A stretch of DNA of 64,000 bases, taken from positions 102,456,116 through 102,520,115 of the forward strand of contig CM041294.1 of assembly GCA_023052935.1 (NCBI GenBank). Direction: 5' to 3'. The notes below the pieces were generated by a model that saw only the letters and a program-made list of their open reading frames with translations, had not been told where the DNA came from and made no database searches. The position numbers and the translations under genes were made by a program. How positions within the stretch are numbered: the stretch's first letter is position 1; every line of letters starts with the position of its first letter. Of the stretch, positions 60,092 to 64,000 are shown one piece after another. Source of the stretch: Piezodorus guildinii (lineage: Eukaryota; Arthropoda; Insecta; Hemiptera; Pentatomidae).

Positions 60092-61376
60092 CGGGCTGAT
60101 GCGAAATTAATGCAGGTTTCCTCTATTGCAATATCTTAATTCCAATTGTGTAAACAAAGCTAATCCTAACATTGATCATTATTATACCAAAACAAACCTT
60201 ATCTAATACCCTCTCTTTCACCATGAATTTGTTTAGTAAAATCGTTTTGTTCAGTGTGTTCAAAGGTCTTGAATCGAAAATGTCAAAGTGCGATTTTCGT
60301 CAAATTTATTTTTACGAATTTAAATTAGGGCGCAGCGCTGCGCAAACGGCTCGTAATATTAATGAAGTGTGGGGTCAGGGGGCTATTAATGATTGCACGG
60401 TGCAGCGTTGGTTCCAGAAGTTTCGCAGAGGAGATTTCGACCTCGAAGACAAGGAAGGTCGGGGCCGTCATCTTGCTCTGGACAACGACCAGCTGAGGTC
60501 AAAAGTGGAAGAAGACCCAACCAAAACCACACGAGAAATGGCGGTGGAACTCGGTGTGAACCAATCCACTGTTGTACGCCACTTGGAAGCAATTGGTAAG
60601 GTAAAAAAGTTGGCCAAGTGGGTGCCACACCAATTAAACGACCACCAAAAAAATCGCCGCTTTGAAATCTGCTCCATGCTTGTGACACGCAATAAAAATG
60701 ATCCATTTCTCGATCGCATTGTGACGTGCGATGAAAAATGGATCTTATACGACAACAGAAGGCGTTCTAGCCAATGGCTGGGCAAAGATGAACAACCAAA
60801 ACCTTTCCCGAAGCCCAACCTGCATCCAAAAAAGGTTATGGTCACAGTTTGGTGGTATAATGCTGGTGTTATTCACTACAGCTTTCTCAATCGAGGTGAG
60901 ACTATAACTGCTGACAAGTACTGTCAAGAAATTGACAGCATGAATCAAAAATTGCAACGTCTTTGCCCAGCATTGATGAATCGGAAGGGGCCGATCCTGC
61001 TCTACGATAACGCCAGACCACACGTTGCACAACCAACGCTTCGACGACTGCACGAGTTGGGCTACGAAGTTCTCCAACATCCGCCTTATTCACCTGACCT
61101 CTCTCCTACAGACTTCCACTTTTTCAGGCATCTGGACAACTTTTTGAGGGAGAAAAATTTTCAAAACCAGGACGACATTGAAAATTCTTTTCGTGATTTC
61201 ATTGAGTCCAGGGATTCGGATTTGTTTTCTGGTGGAATAAGAAAGCTTGTTGAACGTTGGCAAAAGTGCATTGATTCAGATGGAAATTATTTTGATTAAA
61301 TATATATGGTTAAAGTAAAGATATGGCGTATTTACAATACCTACTAAAAACCTGCATTAATTTTGCATCAACCCAA
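60092..61376 (+). mobile_element. mariner transposon, cecropia/Hsmar1-type, 1285 bp
   Basis: The 29 bp inverted ends are TCGGGCTGATGCGAAATTAA... at 60092-60120 and, complemented, TTGGGTTGATGCAAAATTAA... at 61348-61376, with three differences. The right side is followed by TA; the left flank is CA, so one copy of the TA duplication has mutated. The length and the single intact transposase ORF are those of a complete mariner. It landed in a family A repeat. Confidence 0.95.
60280..61299 (+). CDS. mariner transposase, intact (339 aa)
   Basis: Cuts and pastes the element at TA sites. The start is placed at the Met of MSKCDFRQIYFYEFKLG, as in Hsmar1-type transposases; the frame is open for 36 codons further upstream but that part is not family-like. 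Residues 1-110 hold two helix-turn-helix motifs (TVQRWFQKFRRG, NQSTVVRHL). WVPHQL (about 114-119) is the conserved linker. The catalytic triad is complete: D151 (TCDEKW), D243 (LYDNARPH), D278 (SPDLSPTDFHFF), with the D34D spacing of mariner. No stop or frameshift interrupts it. The sequence resembles the cecropia subfamily that includes human Hsmar1. It may be active, or only recently silent. Confidence 0.97.
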   Translation: MSKCDFRQIYFYEFKLGRSAAQTARNINEVWGQGAINDCTVQRWFQKFRRGDFDLEDKEGRGRHLALDNDQLRSKVEEDPTKTTREMAVELGVNQSTVVRHLEAIGKVKKLAKWVPHQLNDHQKNRRFEICSMLVTRNKNDPFLDRIVTCDEKWILYDNRRRSSQWLGKDEQPKPFPKPNLHPKKVMVTVWWYNAGVIHYSFLNRGETITADKYCQEIDSMNQKLQRLCPALMNRKGPILLYDNARPHVAQPTLRRLHELGYEVLQHPPYSPDLSPTDFHFFRHLDNFLREKNFQNQDDIENSFRDFIESRDSDLFSGGIRKLVERWQKCIDSDGNYFD

Positions 61377-61534
61377 TATTTTAAATTATCCTTCATTAAT
61401 TTTGTAGATATAGTCTTATAAGCATTGAAAATAAACCCGGCTAAATGAGCAAGTTGAACGGATTCAACGTCAGATTAAATAGTCAAATGGGGAATAACGG
61501 AGTTAAGTGGAAGTCATGTGTTTCGCTCACCAGA

Positions 61535-61766
61535 TTTTTTAATCTAACATTATTTAGTTTACTTAATATGTGGTTATTCGTTTTAGAAGAAATTTAAAGA
61601 AATAATATTTTGTTTTTCTATTATTTTGTATCGAGGATACATCACATACCATCGAATAATAGAATCCCGTTTGCAACTAAGAAAACTACCGTGTAAGGCC
61701 AACAAATAAAATTATCGAGGAGGTAAAGAAAATATTATTAGCCATAATAAATTATTTTTTTTTTAA
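61535..61766. other. spacer between two family A copies
   Basis: AT-rich sequence between divergent family A starts; nothing recognised. Confidence 0.5.
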
Positions 61767-61900
61767 TCTGGTGCACTCGACACACGTCTTTTACTTACCC
61801 CCGTTGTCAAAATCAATTTAAGAATTTTTAAATGAGGAAGATGGTTGGGGGTGCGGTCATAAAATAGAAACACACACTTAAAACAAGTGCTGTTTTAATT

Positions 61901-61957
61901 ATGTGCCGACGTTTATGCCTACATTGTGGGCCTTCATTAGGGCTAAAAGACACATGA
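61901..61957 (-). ncRNA. hammerhead-like motif, left arm
   Basis: On minus: CUAAUGA (61940-61934, one change from CUGAUGA), GGCC hairpin, AUAAAC instead of GAAAC, then GUC. Directly flanking GCC and GGC can pair as the inner stem I, with AUGU/ACAU outside a bulge. Core changes suggest it is dead. Confidence 0.4.
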
Positions 61958-62011
61958 TAACAACCAATGTAATTATAATTATAAATGTTAAATTATAAAT
62001 GTAAAGGTTGT

Positions 62012-62072
62012 TATCTTGTTTCTTTTAGCGCTGATGAAGGCCCACAATGTAGGCCCAAACGTCGGCACATAA
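62012..62072 (+). ncRNA. hammerhead-like motif, right arm
   Basis: CUGAUGA (62031-62037), one extra A, GGCC (62039-62042) and GGCC (62052-62055) closing a nine-base loop, CAAA in place of GAAA, then CGUC with a possible cleavage site after C62063. Inner stem I is weakened by GCG in place of GCC. Confidence 0.45.
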
Positions 62073-62277
62073 TTAAAATAGCTTGTTTTAAATGCGTGTT
62101 TCTATCTTATGACCGCACCCCCAACCATCTTCCTCCTCTAATTTCTCAACGGTCAACAAAAACTCCATCATTAAGAATTTTTAAATACATTGATACAGTG
62201 ATGTAACAATATTAAAGAATTAATTACATTGAGTTTTGATAGAAACACGTGTTTTAATAAATAATCTACAATATTAT

Positions 62278-62508
62278 GCTTGTATTTATCTATACTACAG
62301 GTTGTTGTTTTGATTTGTTTTTTTTTCTTTTTTTTGTTTATATCAATTGTTTTCTTTTTGTATATATTTGAATTTATTTATTTCCGATTTTATGTAATTT
62401 GATTTTATCATTATTTTCTGTTTATATTGTATGAATGTGTATTACATCACTATTATTACTGTTCATTATGTAACAAATTGTAATATTTCTCAATCAATAA
62501 ATAAAAAA
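62278..62508 (+). mobile_element. LINE 3' UTR fragment with target-site duplication
   Basis: T-rich UTR matching the one at 19900-20150 (TTTTATGTAATTTGA, TGTAACAAATTGTAATAT) and ending CAATCAATAAATAAAA. A 10 bp repeat ACAATATTAT flanks it (62268-62277, 62509-62518). Confidence 0.75.
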
Positions 62509-62720
62509 ACAATATTATTATCTGCAACAACCAGTTAGTTTATCAACATTTCAACTGTCTTCATTAACTTTTACAATTTTTCGTGTAACATAACATTTTT
62601 ACTAAAATCTTTAGCTTTCCAACTATATTAGTGTCCTAATGTTCAGAAACACAAAAATAAATATCTTTGCCCTATTTTTCTTTAGTTGTATAAAATAATC
62701 CAACATATTCATTCTGCAGT

Positions 62721-64000
62721 GTTCAGCAACCGCTCGTGAACGTTTAAAAATACTTTCTTAAAATCTCTATCAATTATCAGTTTATTCCACTCAAATATTC
62801 CAATCTATTGTAAATGATAATCATATATCTACGACTCACAACTCTTTTGGTTATTCATGTAGATACATGCTTAATTTAGTATAACATAAATTAATTCAAA
62901 ATTCAGACTGTATAATATTTTATGATCTTTTTATAGGGCAGATGAATCTTTTAAGCATTAATGAAATTGTTCAAGATTATAGGTAAAATTAAACCCTACT
63001 CTAATACATTGCGAGTTTGCACTGAGTAGACAAACTAATATATAAATTAACTGAATAAAAAAAAAATCCAGTTAAAACAACAACTCTGACAAATTAAACA
63101 ATGCCTGTGAAACAAATTAAAATAAACCCTGCCACTGGAGATCGGTCAAGAATCGGAGGGAATGAAATCCAAAGCAAAATGTTTTAGCTGATAAACATAA
63201 AAATAATTAAATATTGTAGATTTTGAACTATCATACTAGTATAATTGATTTATTTATTTCCAGTAATGTTTACCTTTTGAGCCCTAATTTCTTTTAGAAC
63301 TGGACTCTGTGATTTACAATTACCATTGTTTCTGAATAAACCCTTAAAGAAGTACGAGGTTCATTATTTTTTAATTCATTTCTTTACTATGGGATATTCG
63401 CGTGTCCCGTCACCTCAGGTCTAAAGTAGGGAGGTAATAATCCATAGCTATCCGCTGACAAACTAAATGAAACATTGTTAGATGTCACTTAATAGAAGTA
63501 TAAAATATTTATTCTTGTTTTTATTTATTTTTAAATTAAGTACCAGAAAGTAATTGAGTTAACATTGAGTAATTGACAAAACATTGAGTAATATCCAATT
63601 TCTACAAGGACGCTATTTGGAAATTTGACAACAATATTACGATTTGAACAACTTTATGGGTTTTACATATAAATAGCCGAAAGACTAAAGACCGATAGCA
63701 AAGCTACCCTTATTACAGTTACTTTTACCTAAAACTTGTTCTCAAATATATCTCAATAAAATAAAATATAAATTCAATGTAAAGTGTTAACATAAAAAGT
63801 GATAATTTATCGGTTTCCCTTTTTTATTATGGTATAATCACGGAATACGAAATATTCGATTTGACTTCAATGATATTTAAAGCAAGATTGAAACTTAAGA
63901 TTAGACATAAAAGTCTGAAAACAAATCTAAATAACTAGTAACTGTTTTGAAAAATCCTGAACAATATTTAAAAACTTTTGTATATAAGGCTGAAGTGGGG
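62721..64000. other. AT-rich sequence at the right edge
   Basis: No pore exon of the receptor, element end or ORF was recognised, though upstream receptor exons must lie beyond this edge. Confidence 0.5.

Larger units (their letters stand above)
59677..61534 (-). repeat. family A repeat copy (inverted), split by mariner
   Basis: Its right end is at 59682 (CTTACCTATATATGAAATAT) and its left start is at 61534 (TCTGGTGAGCGAAACACATG on minus). Without the mariner it is about 575 bp. The family block AAATAGTCTGACGGGGCTTA lies directly beside the mariner insertion. Confidence 0.75.
61834..62170. mobile_element. Penelope-like inverted element with two hammerhead-like motifs
   Basis: A 16 bp duplication TTAAGAATTTTTAAAT flanks it (61818-61833, 62171-62186). 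Two arms of about 140-170 bases are inverted copies (GAAGATGGTTGGGGGTGCGG, then CATAAAATAGAAACACACAC and GCCGACGTTTATGCC). The left arm is about 38 bases shorter, as after 5' truncation during reverse transcription. Each arm carries a hammerhead-like core pointing away from the centre. Penelope retroelements are known to carry hammerhead ribozymes in their terminal repeats. No protein is present. Confidence 0.6.
61767..62720 (+). repeat. family A repeat copy, split twice
   Basis: It starts TCTGGTGCACTCGACACACG. It is split by the inverted element at 61834-62170 and by a LINE tail at 62278-62508. The right end is lost: family similarity fades near 62720. Confidence 0.7.

Noticed and set aside
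60386..61093. Several antisense frames of 60-125 codons
   Set aside because: Shadows of the mariner transposase coding sequence.

Overview
This window looks like arthropod nuclear DNA: very AT-rich, intron-dominated and packed with transposable elements. The only confidently recognised host gene is an NMDA-type ionotropic glutamate receptor subunit 2 (Nmdar2-like), on the minus strand. Its protein pieces resemble arthropod Nmdar2 as I remember it. The repeat load and composition would suit a crustacean such as a copepod, but that is a guess and the species cannot be fixed from the sequence.

Six exons can be joined with consistent splice phases: 54870-54993 (M3), 53855-54015 and 20773-20954 (S2 ligand-binding lobe), 10682-10917 (end of S2 and M4), 10112-10302 and 7121-7210 (cytoplasmic tail). 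They form one open frame of about 328 codons. The exons for the N-terminal domain, S1, M1 and the pore loop must lie beyond the right edge. The last coding exon(s) were not found to the left of 7121. Introns are 0.85, 32.9, 9.9, 0.38 and 2.9 kb.

The introns and flanks are layered transposon deposits. At 2.6-5.6 kb is a decayed RTE-like LINE. At 12.1-16.1 kb an unclassified repeat ('family A') is split by a very young 3.1 kb LTR retrotransposon that carries only a gag-like ORF. At 20-23 kb are a LINE tail, an inverted-repeat element with hammerhead-ribozyme-like motifs, a non-autonomous hAT element and another LINE tail, most with target-site duplications. The 32.9 kb intron holds Jockey-type LINE pieces, tRNA-derived SINEs, a probable globin-like processed pseudogene, several MITEs, Helitron-like sequence, more family A copies (one split by a LINE, one by a Jockey element) and a recent tandem duplication of two SINEs. 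At 59.7-62.7 kb two more family A copies are split by an intact cecropia/Hsmar1-type mariner, a Penelope-like inverted element with hammerhead-like motifs, and a LINE tail.

Besides the receptor, the only intact-looking coding sequences are the mariner transposase (339 aa) and the gag-like ORF (363 aa). Some open stretches may be exons of other genes (a 30-codon exon candidate near 2 kb, a multi-pass membrane protein candidate near 32 kb) and are reported at low confidence.
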